Assembly (NCBI GenBank): GCA_031376485.1
Contig: JANMDV010000287.1
Location: 1 to 5,915 of the forward strand
DNA: 5,915 nt
From: CALMEC01 sp031376485
GTDB lineage: Bacteria; Actinomycetota; Thermoleophilia; Miltoncostaeales; Miltoncostaeaceae
Direction of reading: 5' to 3'
The translations under genes were made by a program, and so were the position numbers. Shown piece by piece: positions 1-5,690 of this stretch (its first letter is position 1; every line of letters begins with the position of its first letter). The notes beneath the pieces were generated by a model. That model did no database searches, had not been told where the DNA came from, and worked only from the letters and a program-made list of their open reading frames with translations.

Positions 1-1
1 C

Positions 2-8
2 AAGGAGG
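2..8 (+). promoter_or_regulatory. Candidate ribosome binding site of ask
   Basis: AAGGAGG at 2-8 is a near-consensus Shine-Dalgarno sequence. It is 5 nt from ATC at 14, 11 nt from CTG at 20, 17 nt from GTG at 26 and 20 nt from ATG at 29. Only the first two distances are normal. If the gene instead begins before the window, this stretch is just coding sequence for Lys-Glu-Asp. Confidence 0.45.
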
Positions 9-25
9 ACCCGATCGCCCTGCGT

Positions 26-1252
26 GTGATGAAGTTCGGCGGAAGCTCAGTCGCCGATGCCGACAAGATCAAGAATGTCGCCCGTCGGATCGCCGAGGCC
101 AAAGAGGGCGGTGACGACGTCATCGCCGTGCTTTCGGCCCGGGGTAAGACCACTGACGGCCTCGTGGCGATGGCGCAGGAGATCTCCGATCAGCCTGACC
201 CGCGCGAGATGGACATGTTGCTCTCCACCGGCGAGCGCATCTCGTGCGCGCTGATGGCAATGGCACTCCAGGACCTGGGACACGAGGCCATCTCGTTCAC
301 GGGTTCACAGGCGGGCATCGTCACCGACACCGCCCACACCAAGGCCAAGATCGTGGAGATCAAGGGAGAACGGCTCAAAAGCGCGATCGCCGACGACCAC
401 ATCGTGCTGGTCGCGGGTTTCCAAGGTGTGTCCACTGCGCGCGACGTCACGACGTTGGGGCGCGGGGGCAGCGACACAACCGCGGTCGCGCTCGCCGCTG
501 CCTTGGGCGCCGCGGTCTGTGAGATCTACACCGACGTGACGGGCGTGTTCACCGCCGACCCGCGTATCGTGCCGGATGCGCGCAAGCTGCCGCTTGTCAG
601 CCACGAGGAGATGCTCGAAGCCGCCGCCAACGGATCCAAGGTCCTGGCGCTGCGGTCGGTCGAGTTTGCCCGCAACCACAACGTGCCCGTACACGTGCGC
701 TCGTCGTTCGTGCCGGACGAAGGCACGTGGATCACCGAGGAGACCCCTGCAATGGAAAAGGCCATCGTGTCGGCCATCGCCCACAAGAGCGATGAGGCCA
801 AGATCACGCTCGCGGGCGTCGCCGACAACCCGGGCGTGGCAGGAACGATCTTCACGGCCCTGGCCGACGCGATGATCAACGTCGACACGATCATCCAGAA
901 CGTCAGCCACCAGGGCCACACCGACGTGTCGTTCACCGTACCGCTCACCGAGTTGCGCAAGGCCGAGGAAGTCCTGCGCGGCCTCGCCGGATCCATGGAG
1001 TACGCGGACCTGATGACCGACGATCAGATCGGCAAGGTCACGCTCGTCGGCGCAGGTATGAAGTCCGAGCCGGGGGTCGCTGCCAAGATGTTCCGCGTGC
1101 TCTCGTCGGAGGGCATCAACATCCAGATGATCGACACGTCGACGATCCGCATCACCGTCGTCATCGATCGGCGTGAGGTCGAGCGTGCCGTCAGGGCGCT
1201 GCACGATGCGTTCGACTTGGGCGGCGAGGCGGAGCGGAGGGCCAATGTTTAG
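26..1252 (+). CDS. ask: Aspartate kinase (LysC/Ask type, two ACT domains)
   Basis: This enzyme phosphorylates L-aspartate to 4-phospho-L-aspartate, the first step of lysine, threonine, methionine and diaminopimelate synthesis in the cytoplasm. Counting from the GTG at 26 (408 aa), the kinase domain shows KFGGSS (3-8), TGER (68-71), GRGGSD (145-150) and an IYTDVTGVFTADPR block (167-180). Two ACT domains follow at about 258-325 and 336-400. The first keeps QNVS (291-294) and TDVSFT (299-304), the region where lysine and threonine act in actinobacterial LysC, so feedback control is likely by family. The kinase core usually reads SAMG; here it is SARG. The stop overlaps the asd start by 8 nt. The start is uncertain: the frame is open to the window edge, and a strong SD-like AAGGAGG (2-8) lies 17 nt before this GTG, which is too far. 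Identity is secure; only the first few residues are in doubt. Confidence 0.96.
   Translation: MMKFGGSSVADADKIKNVARRIAEAKEGGDDVIAVLSARGKTTDGLVAMAQEISDQPDPREMDMLLSTGERISCALMAMALQDLGHEAISFTGSQAGIVTDTAHTKAKIVEIKGERLKSAIADDHIVLVAGFQGVSTARDVTTLGRGGSDTTAVALAAALGAAVCEIYTDVTGVFTADPRIVPDARKLPLVSHEEMLEAAANGSKVLALRSVEFARNHNVPVHVRSSFVPDEGTWITEETPAMEKAIVSAIAHKSDEAKITLAGVADNPGVAGTIFTALADAMINVDTIIQNVSHQGHTDVSFTVPLTELRKAEEVLRGLAGSMEYADLMTDDQIGKVTLVGAGMKSEPGVAAKMFRVLSSEGINIQMIDTSTIRITVVIDRREVERAVRALHDAFDLGGEAERRANV
752..1252 (+). other. Internal in-frame start for an aspartate kinase beta subunit
   Basis: An in-frame ATG at 752-754 (residue 243 of the kinase) is preceded by GAGGAG at 737-742 with a 9-nt spacer, a good ribosome binding site inside the coding sequence. 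Translation from here would give a 166-aa polypeptide carrying only the two ACT domains. In Corynebacterium glutamicum and Bacillus subtilis, LysC-type kinases make exactly such a beta chain from an internal start, and alpha and beta assemble into the regulated enzyme. The position between the catalytic and regulatory domains matches that arrangement. The motif and frame are seen directly; production of the beta chain is inferred from the family. Confidence 0.72.
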
Positions 1253-2252
1253 GGTCGCCGTCGTCGGCGCGACCGGTGCGGTCGGGGGCACGATGTTGCG
1301 CGTATTGGAGGAACGCGGCTTTCCGGTGACGGAGCTTCGCCCGCTGGCGTCGGCACGCAGCGCCGGTCGTCAGCTCGACTACCTGGGCAAGCCGGTGTTC
1401 GTCGAGACGCTCACCGAGGACGCGTTCGAGGGCATCGACATCGCGTTGTTCTCGGCGGGTGGGGACCGCTCCCGGACGTTCGCCCCGGCCGCGGTCGCAG
1501 CCGGCGCGGTGGTCATCGACAACTCGTCTGCGTTTCGCATGGACCCCAACGTCCCCTTGGTGGTGCCCGAGGTCAACGAGGCCGACATCCAGGGCCACGA
1601 CGGCATCATCGCCAACCCCAACTGTGTCGCCGCGCCGCTCGTGGTCGCGCTCAAGCCGATCGCGGATGCGGTTGGGTTGGAGCGGGTCATCGTGTCGAGC
1701 TACCAGTCGGTCAGCGGTACCGGCTCGGCTGCGGTCGAAGAGCTGATGGCCCAGATGCGCGGCTCCCTTGCCGGCAACGAGCCAGAGCCGTCGGTCTATC
1801 CACACCCCATCGCGTTCAACGTGATCCCGCACATCGACGTGTTCGACGAATCCGGCTATACCGGCGAGGAACGCAAGGTCGCCGCCGAGACGCGCAAGAT
1901 CCTCGGCCAACCCGACCTTGCCATCAGCGCGACCTGCGTGCGGGTGCCGGTCATCCAGGCGCACTCCGAGGCGATCCATATCGAGACGAGTGAGAAGATC
2001 AGCCCGCAGCACGTTCGCGAGCTCCTGATGGTCGCCCCTGGGATCGCCCTGGTCGACGACCCCGCCCACAACCGCTATCCGCTGCCGCGTGAGGCGACCG
2101 GCCACGACGAGGTGTTCGTCGGCCGTATCCGCGAGGACAGCTCACACCCACGGGGCATCGCGATGTGGCTCGTCAGCGACAACCTCCGCAAAGGCGCCGC
2201 GACCAACGCCGTGCAGATCGCAGAGTCGCTGGTCACCCGTGGCTGGTTGTAG
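1245..2252 (+). CDS. asd: Aspartate-semialdehyde dehydrogenase
   Basis: It reduces 4-phospho-L-aspartate with NADPH to L-aspartate 4-semialdehyde, the second step of the aspartate pathway and the direct consumer of the upstream kinase's product. The 335-aa protein has the usual length. The N-terminal dinucleotide-binding motif GATGAVG is at 8-14, the catalytic cysteine is Cys127 in NPNC (124-127), SVSGTG is at 155-160, and RVPV (233-236) precedes His240, the expected acid/base residue. All key residues are present, so it should be active. ATG 1245 was chosen because the protein then begins directly with the Rossmann strand (MFRVAVVGATG) and GGAGGG (1236-1241) lies 3 nt upstream. The reading frame is open further upstream, but that stretch lies inside ask. 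The 8-nt overlap with ask implies one transcript and translational coupling. Confidence 0.97.
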   Translation: MFRVAVVGATGAVGGTMLRVLEERGFPVTELRPLASARSAGRQLDYLGKPVFVETLTEDAFEGIDIALFSAGGDRSRTFAPAAVAAGAVVIDNSSAFRMDPNVPLVVPEVNEADIQGHDGIIANPNCVAAPLVVALKPIADAVGLERVIVSSYQSVSGTGSAAVEELMAQMRGSLAGNEPEPSVYPHPIAFNVIPHIDVFDESGYTGEERKVAAETRKILGQPDLAISATCVRVPVIQAHSEAIHIETSEKISPQHVRELLMVAPGIALVDDPAHNRYPLPREATGHDEVFVGRIREDSSHPRGIAMWLVSDNLRKGAATNAVQIAESLVTRGWL

Positions 2253-2281
2253 CGGTCGCGAGGTGGGCCAGGGATGCCGGG

Positions 2282-2845
2282 TCACTGGTCAGGGGGCTTG
2301 AAAAGTGAAACATCGTCAAAATGCACAGGCCGGCCCAGGCTGGTGACCTGACGGCGGTCGACTCGGTCGCCGCGACGTACTGCGGTTTCGCAGTCCTGGC
2401 AGGTGGCGGGCATCCCCTCGCGTCCGACGCCGGTCGCGGGTCCGTGCGCGGGGTCGATGGCGCAGAGTCCGGCGAAGGGCGCGTCGGCGGGCATGTATTC
2501 GCCGACCATGACCGCGGCCTGGTCGATCGAGAGGAACGCATCCTCGATCTCGGCGGCGACGTCCGTGACGTCTTCGACATTCGCCGCGCGGCTCAACACC
2601 GCGTCGATCAGCACCTGTTGCTCGACGACGTTGTCCACAAGTTGACGCGCCTCCGCGGGCAGGTCACGACGCGCCAATGCCGCGGTCCGTACCCGCAGCG
2701 CGTCCAGGAGCACCTGTACCTGTGTCCGGGCATCGAGCATGGCCGTGCGCTGGGGCAGTTGCGCGCGACGATTGGCCCAAGCGACGGCCCAGGTGCCGCC
2801 AAGGGCGCCCAGGCCAAGGAGCGCACCGACTTCGCGGAGCGCCAT
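2282..2845 (-). CDS. Hypothetical protein with N-terminal membrane segment and Cys/His-containing C-terminus
   Basis: I do not recognise a named family for this 187-aa protein. Residues 6-24 form a Gly/Ala/Leu-rich hydrophobic segment followed by RR (26-27), suggesting a single membrane anchor with a cytoplasmic body by the positive-inside rule. Residues about 35-118 are predicted helical by eye and rich in Ala, Leu, Val, Asp and Glu. The tail holds Cys128 in a CAIDPAHGPA segment and a CQDC motif (149-152), with His134 and His175 nearby. This could be a small metal site, although only three cysteines are present. The start ATG at 2845 overlaps the stop of the upstream GNAT-like gene in TGATG, so the two are translationally coupled. 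Its frame is open upstream of this ATG, but only as a shadow of that gene. It ends 29 nt from the convergent asd stop. Confidence 0.8.
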   Translation of the reverse strand: MALREVGALLGLGALGGTWAVAWANRRAQLPQRTAMLDARTQVQVLLDALRVRTAALARRDLPAEARQLVDNVVEQQVLIDAVLSRAANVEDVTDVAAEIEDAFLSIDQAAVMVGEYMPADAPFAGLCAIDPAHGPATGVGREGMPATCQDCETAVRRGDRVDRRQVTSLGRPVHFDDVSLFKPPDQ

Positions 2846-3447
2846 CAGCTCCGGGCGCGGGCGCCATGGGGTGCGACGGAAGCATGCGTAACGCGCTGGA
2901 CGTCCTGCAGGCCGCGGAGCGCCAGTCGCATCAGCGCCACAGGACCGCGGGCGCGTTCCTCGCGGAAGCCCAGTCGCGCCAACGCCGAACGGGCAAACAG
3001 CGTGTGGTGGCCGAGTAGCCGGTCGTCCGTGGGCGAGATATCGTCGGCGCCCACTGCGAAGGCATCGATTGTCACGTAGGAGCGGGACTTGGCGTCCGCG
3101 AGTGCCTCGAGGAGCAACCGCTCGAGCACGGCCGCTGGATCCCCGGCCATCAGATACGAACACGTCAGCAGCACGCCGTCGCAATCAGGTGGACCTGCCG
3201 GCAGCGCTCGGGCTCGGGGAAACGCCGAGGCCGGACCGTATTGCACGAGTCCCAGGAACACGTCCTCGTCGAAGAGCGCCCGTCCCCACGCTCCGTGCTG
3301 GTCCTCGAACGTCGTGATCCAACGGTCCTTGCGGCCCTCGTCGGTTGCGCTCCTGAGGGACTGCCAGAACACGCAGTCGGTGCAGCAGGTGGGTAGCTCG
3401 CCTCGGACCGCTCCGGTCAGGGCCACCACGTTTGGCAGAAGCGACAC
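2845..3447 (-). CDS. GNAT-fold-like protein with degenerate acetyl-CoA loop
   Basis: This 200-aa protein resembles, from memory, a group of actinobacterial GNAT N-acetyltransferases that begin with a CRxCVFWE-like motif. Here residues 21-28 read CCTDCVFW. A LGLVQYGPASAFPRA stretch (66-80) and a CDGVLLTCSYL strand (89-99) correspond to the central GNAT sheet, and LARLGF (156-161) to the C-terminal strand region. Where the acetyl-CoA pyrophosphate loop (Q/R-x-x-G-x-G/A) should be, the protein reads MAGDPAAVLER (100-110), so cofactor binding is doubtful. The start is GTG 3447: an in-frame TAG lies 8 codons upstream, no SD is visible, and a TATGAT element is 6 nt away. It overlaps the next gene by 1 nt in TGATG. 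Substrate unknown. The gene is convincing; the fold assignment is moderate. Confidence 0.78.
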   Translation of the reverse strand: MSLLPNVVALTGAVRGELPTCCTDCVFWQSLRSATDEGRKDRWITTFEDQHGAWGRALFDEDVFLGLVQYGPASAFPRARALPAGPPDCDGVLLTCSYLMAGDPAAVLERLLLEALADAKSRSYVTIDAFAVGADDISPTDDRLLGHHTLFARSALARLGFREERARGPVALMRLALRGLQDVQRVTHASVAPHGARARS

Positions 3448-3453
3448 AGATGG

Positions 3454-3459
3454 ATCATA
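3454..3459 (-). promoter_or_regulatory. Candidate -10 element of a leaderless promoter
   Basis: On the minus strand TATGAT matches the TANNNT -10 consensus of housekeeping promoters. Its end is 6 nt before the GTG start at 3447, so transcription would begin at or next to the start codon. No Shine-Dalgarno sequence precedes that GTG, which fits leaderless translation, common in actinobacteria. No good -35 hexamer is visible at 16-18 nt. Confidence 0.5.
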
Positions 3460-3571
3460 AGGGGACGACTAAGGTGTGGTGCGAGGCGCTCTGAAGGACA
3501 ACAATCAACAGCGCGCGATCATCTCCTTGAGAGAGCCCCTGGCACGTTTGTACGGAAGAGTCGTTGTGCGC

Positions 3572-3659
3572 CCCGCAATCCCGCCTGGGCAAAGGGATCA
3601 CGGTACATTCGTGTCCGACACTGTTTACCGAACGTTAACGTTGCCCAGGCGGTCGCGGG
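3572..3659. repeat. Nested, co-centred inverted repeats (imperfect long hairpin)
   Basis: Perfect 12-bp arms CCGCCTGGGCAA (3581-3592) and TTGCCCAGGCGG (3641-3652) enclose 48 bp. Inside, CGGTA (3601-3605) pairs with TACCG (3626-3630), and GTGTC (3611-3615) with GACAC (3617-3621). Outside, CCCGC (3572-3576) pairs with GCGGG (3655-3659). The pair centres lie between 3615.5 and 3616.5, so the whole is one interrupted hairpin or cruciform. It begins 34 nt after the stop of the last sdh-operon ORF and about 110 bp before the next minus-strand gene. It has no U-tract. It may end or protect the sdh transcript, bind a regulator, or be a palindromic repeat element. Confidence 0.65.
3631..3642. repeat. 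Perfect 12-bp palindrome
   Basis: AACGTTAACGTT reads identically on both strands and is also a tandem pair of AACGTT. It overlaps the right arm of the longer inverted repeat by 2 bp and is AT-rich compared with its surroundings. It could be a binding site for a dimeric regulator; no function can be assigned from one copy. Confidence 0.45.
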
Positions 3660-3693
3660 AGTGCTTTGGACGGTGGCGTGGTTGAGGCGGGCG

Positions 3694-3843
3694 CTACCGT
3701 TTTCGGCGGCGCAGGATCTGCTGAATGGCGACCGGGGCGAGCCAGAGCAGCAGGCGTTTGAACCTCCGCTTGCCCCGGCCCGACTTGCGTGCGGGCTCGG
3801 GCGGCGGAACGGGCTCGGCCTTGCGGCGGCGCAGCAGGCCCAT
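3694..3843 (-). CDS. Small very basic protein at the end of the sdh operon; possible SdhF-like membrane tether
   Basis: This 49-aa ORF starts at an ATG that overlaps the stop of the CCG subunit in TGATG, so it is placed for translation by reinitiation; GGTGGG a few bases upstream is only a weak SD. It has 17 Arg/Lys and 2 Glu. The order is a basic start (RRRK, 5-8), a proline-rich linker (11-17), a second basic block (19-30), a 14-residue hydrophobic stretch LLLWLAPVAIQQIL (31-44) and a basic end (RRRKR). The hydrophobic part is too short for an ordinary transmembrane helix but suits a helix lying in the membrane surface. Type E succinate dehydrogenases have SdhE and SdhF in place of haem anchors, and this ORF occupies the SdhF position. 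That role is inference. A chance ORF or a ribosome-associated basic peptide is the alternative. Confidence 0.55.
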   Translation of the reverse strand: MGLLRRRKAEPVPPPEPARKSGRGKRRFKRLLLWLAPVAIQQILRRRKR

Positions 3844-4724
3844 CAGGCACCCACCGTCTCGAGCACCCGGTCGAGCGACACCATGTGGCGCTTGAACTGC
3901 AGGACGTCCTGGCCCATGCCGAGCGCCAAGCCCAGAAGCTGCGGCAGGTGCAGGACCGGCATGTTGTACTCGGTGTCGTTCAAGAGTTCGGCCTTGCGCT
4001 GGTAGGCGTCCATTGCCAGGTGGCACAGCGGGCACGGGGTGACCATGCAGTCGGCCCCGGCGTCACGGGCTTGGGAGAGCGCGACGTGCGACTCCTTGAG
4101 CGCGACCTGCTCGCGGGCCAGGATGATTGGAAAGCCGCAGCATTTGGTCTTGGCGTCGTAATCGGCGACCTCTCCGCCGAGCGCCCTGATCAGACGCTCC
4201 ATCGACTGCGGTTTGTCGGGGTCTTCGAAGCCCATCACCGACGACGGGCGCAGCAACTGGCACCCGTAGTACGGCGCGACGCGAAGGCCGTTGAGTCCGC
4301 GCGGACCCTGCTTTTCGAGTTGGGCCAGGCCCTCCTCGGTGGAGATGTACCACAACAGATGCGTCACATCGACGCTCCCGGAGTACGGGCGGGAACCCGC
4401 CTTGACCAGCTCGCCGTTGACCTGCTCCAAAAGGCGCGGGTTCTCCTTGACCATCTTGTTCGCCCGGCGCAGGTTGAGCGTGCAGACGTTGCAGATGGTC
4501 AGGACGTCGTGCCCCATCTCTTCGGCTTCGGACAGGATGCGGACGTTGAGCGTCAGATAGAGGTTCGGCTTGGCCTCGGCGATGTCGCCGGCCCCGCAAC
4601 AGGTGGCCGCGGGCATCGGCACCAGCTCGATGTCGAGCAGCGGTGCGAGCGCCTTGGTCGTCGCGTTGAGCTCTTTCGACGAGAACTCGGCGACGCATCC
4701 CGGGTAGTAGGCGAACTGGCGCAC
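3843..4724 (-). CDS. sdhE: CCG-domain subunit of succinate dehydrogenase/fumarate reductase (SdhE / HdrB-like)
   Basis: This 293-aa protein carries two complete cysteine-rich CCG domains. The first uses Cys10, Cys42-Cys43-Gly44, Cys78 and Cys81; the second uses Cys155, Cys195-Cys196-Gly197, Cys231 and Cys234. Such domains are found in heterodisulfide reductase HdrB, thiol:fumarate reductase TfrB and the SdhE subunit of type E succinate dehydrogenases, where they bind an unusual 4Fe-4S cluster and zinc. It has no clear transmembrane helix. The GTG start at 4724 shares one base with the sdhB stop (TAGTG), and AAGGAG (4733-4738) lies 8 nt upstream. Being directly behind sdhA and sdhB argues for the SdhE role, passing electrons between SdhB and the quinone pool, rather than a methanogen-type Hdr. 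A disulfide- or thiol-linked fumarate reductase activity cannot be excluded. By pure homology it would be called a CoB-CoM heterodisulfide reductase B family protein. Confidence 0.88.
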   Translation of the reverse strand: MRQFAYYPGCVAEFSSKELNATTKALAPLLDIELVPMPAATCCGAGDIAEAKPNLYLTLNVRILSEAEEMGHDVLTICNVCTLNLRRANKMVKENPRLLEQVNGELVKAGSRPYSGSVDVTHLLWYISTEEGLAQLEKQGPRGLNGLRVAPYYGCQLLRPSSVMGFEDPDKPQSMERLIRALGGEVADYDAKTKCCGFPIILAREQVALKESHVALSQARDAGADCMVTPCPLCHLAMDAYQRKAELLNDTEYNMPVLHLPQLLGLALGMGQDVLQFKRHMVSLDRVLETVGA

Positions 4725-5677
4725 TAGATGGTCTCCTTGACGTTCTTCATGAGCTTCTTGACCTCGTCGTGGCGCTTGACCTTGTGCGGGAGCGGCGACG
4801 GCGCTTTACCCTTGGACAGCATCCGGAGCGCAAACGGGATGTCGAGCTGCGCCTTGATCGGGTCGGTAAACGGCACCAGCAGGGTCTCGTTGAGCTTGCC
4901 GCCGGTGCGCATCGAGATCAGGAACGCCTTGGCGTGGCGGGCGCCGGCGTCCTTCATGCTGCGACCCTCCTGGAACGCGATGCCGCCGAGCTTCTCGATG
5001 GCGTCACGCGGGTCGACACCCTTGGGACAGCGCTCGTTGCACGCCATGCACCGGGTGCAGTCCCAGACGCCGTGCTTGCCGGTGTAGAGCTTGGCCCGCT
5101 CGGCGCGGCGCGTGTCGCGAACGTCGCCCGCGAACTTGTATCCCCAGGCGAGCGCCGCCGGGCCGACGAACTCGGGGTCCGCTTCGAACGAGTTGCACTC
5201 CGAGTAACAGGCGGCGCACAGGATGCAGTTGGCCTCTTTGTAGACGCGCTGCATTGCCTCTTTGGGGACGATGCGCTCCTTCTCGGGAGCGGGATCGTCG
5301 GTGATCAGGTACGGCTTGACCGACTTGACCTTTTCCCAGAACGGGTCCAGGTCGACGACCAGATCCTTGATCGGCTTGAAGTTGCCGATGGGGTCGACCT
5401 GGATGGTGTCCTTGCCGGACCACTCCTTGAGGTCTTCCACCTGCTGCATGCATGCGAGCACGGTGCGTCCGTCGGCCATGCATGTACACGAACCGCAGAT
5501 CGCGCTACGACACGAATACCGCACGGCGAGCGACCCGTCCTGCTCGTTCTGCAGGTCCAGGATCGCATCGAGCAGCGTTTTCTGGGGCTCGTGCTCGAGG
5601 GTGAAGTCCTGGTAAAAGGGCTCCGGCCGCGCGGCGTCCGGTTGTAAGCGGAAGATCTTGAATGTCGTCGATGGCAC
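4724..5677 (-). CDS. sdhB: Succinate dehydrogenase/fumarate reductase iron-sulfur subunit, type E-like
   Basis: This subunit carries electrons from the FAD of SdhA through its iron-sulfur clusters. In the 317-aa protein, Cys56, 61, 64 and 76 form the plant-ferredoxin 2Fe-2S site. Cys151, 154, 157, 161 and Cys207, 210, 213, 217 form two CxxCxxCxxxC motifs. Classical SdhB has a non-cysteine residue where Cys210 stands and therefore a 3Fe-4S cluster; here both sites look like full 4Fe-4S, as in type E enzymes and TfrB. The protein is about 80 residues longer than E. coli SdhB, with a C-terminal extension past about residue 235. The start is GTG 5677, which has GGGAG upstream with 8-9 nt spacing and begins 13 nt after the sdhA stop. 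The frame is open for 27 codons further upstream, overlapping sdhA, but that part does not look like protein of the family. Confidence 0.95.
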   Translation of the reverse strand: MPSTTFKIFRLQPDAARPEPFYQDFTLEHEPQKTLLDAILDLQNEQDGSLAVRYSCRSAICGSCTCMADGRTVLACMQQVEDLKEWSGKDTIQVDPIGNFKPIKDLVVDLDPFWEKVKSVKPYLITDDPAPEKERIVPKEAMQRVYKEANCILCAACYSECNSFEADPEFVGPAALAWGYKFAGDVRDTRRAERAKLYTGKHGVWDCTRCMACNERCPKGVDPRDAIEKLGGIAFQEGRSMKDAGARHAKAFLISMRTGGKLNETLLVPFTDPIKAQLDIPFALRMLSKGKAPSPLPHKVKRHDEVKKLMKNVKETI

Positions 5678-5690
5678 CCTTTTGTCTCCC

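Noticed and set aside
305..1291. 328-aa minus-strand open frame opposite the aspartate kinase gene
   Set aside because: It is the antisense of a certain gene in high-GC DNA, rich in Arg, Asp, Gly and His with no motif, as expected for a shadow frame.
1191..2105. 304-aa minus-strand open frame opposite asd
   Set aside because: Same low-complexity Arg/Asp/His-rich shadow composition; asd on the other strand has all its catalytic motifs.
2253..2281. Possible terminator between the convergent asd and minus-strand genes
   Set aside because: I found no convincing stem-loop or T-tract in these 29 bases.
2321..3079. 252-aa plus-strand open frame opposite the GNAT-like pair
   Set aside because: The minus-strand frames show a membrane segment, family motifs and a TGATG coupling; this frame has none.
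2846..3184. N-terminal extension of the 187-aa membrane protein to give 300 aa
   Set aside because: The extra 113 residues are Arg/Pro/Gly-rich shadow sequence lying wholly inside the GNAT-like gene; ATG 2845 overlaps that gene's stop and begins just before the membrane segment.
3528..3556. Possible plus-strand promoter (TTGAGA with TACGGA after 17 nt)
   Set aside because: The second hexamer fails the TANNNT pattern at its last base and there is no plausible plus-strand gene downstream.
3476..3685. 69-aa plus-strand ORF starting with GTG in the region between the two minus-strand units
   Set aside because: AAGG directly abuts the start with no proper spacing, the ORF runs through the inverted repeats, the protein has no recognisable features, and no promoter is visible. 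It is probably chance.
3843..4724. Annotation as methanogen-type CoB-CoM heterodisulfide reductase
   Set aside because: The two-CCG-domain homology is real, but the gene lies directly behind sdhA and sdhB in a bacterial operon without hdrA or hdrC-like partners, so the SdhE role fits better.
4769..5647. 292-aa plus-strand open frame opposite sdhB, and a similar 312-aa one opposite sdhE (3789-4727)
   Set aside because: Both are shadows of genes with complete iron-sulfur cysteine motifs on the minus strand.
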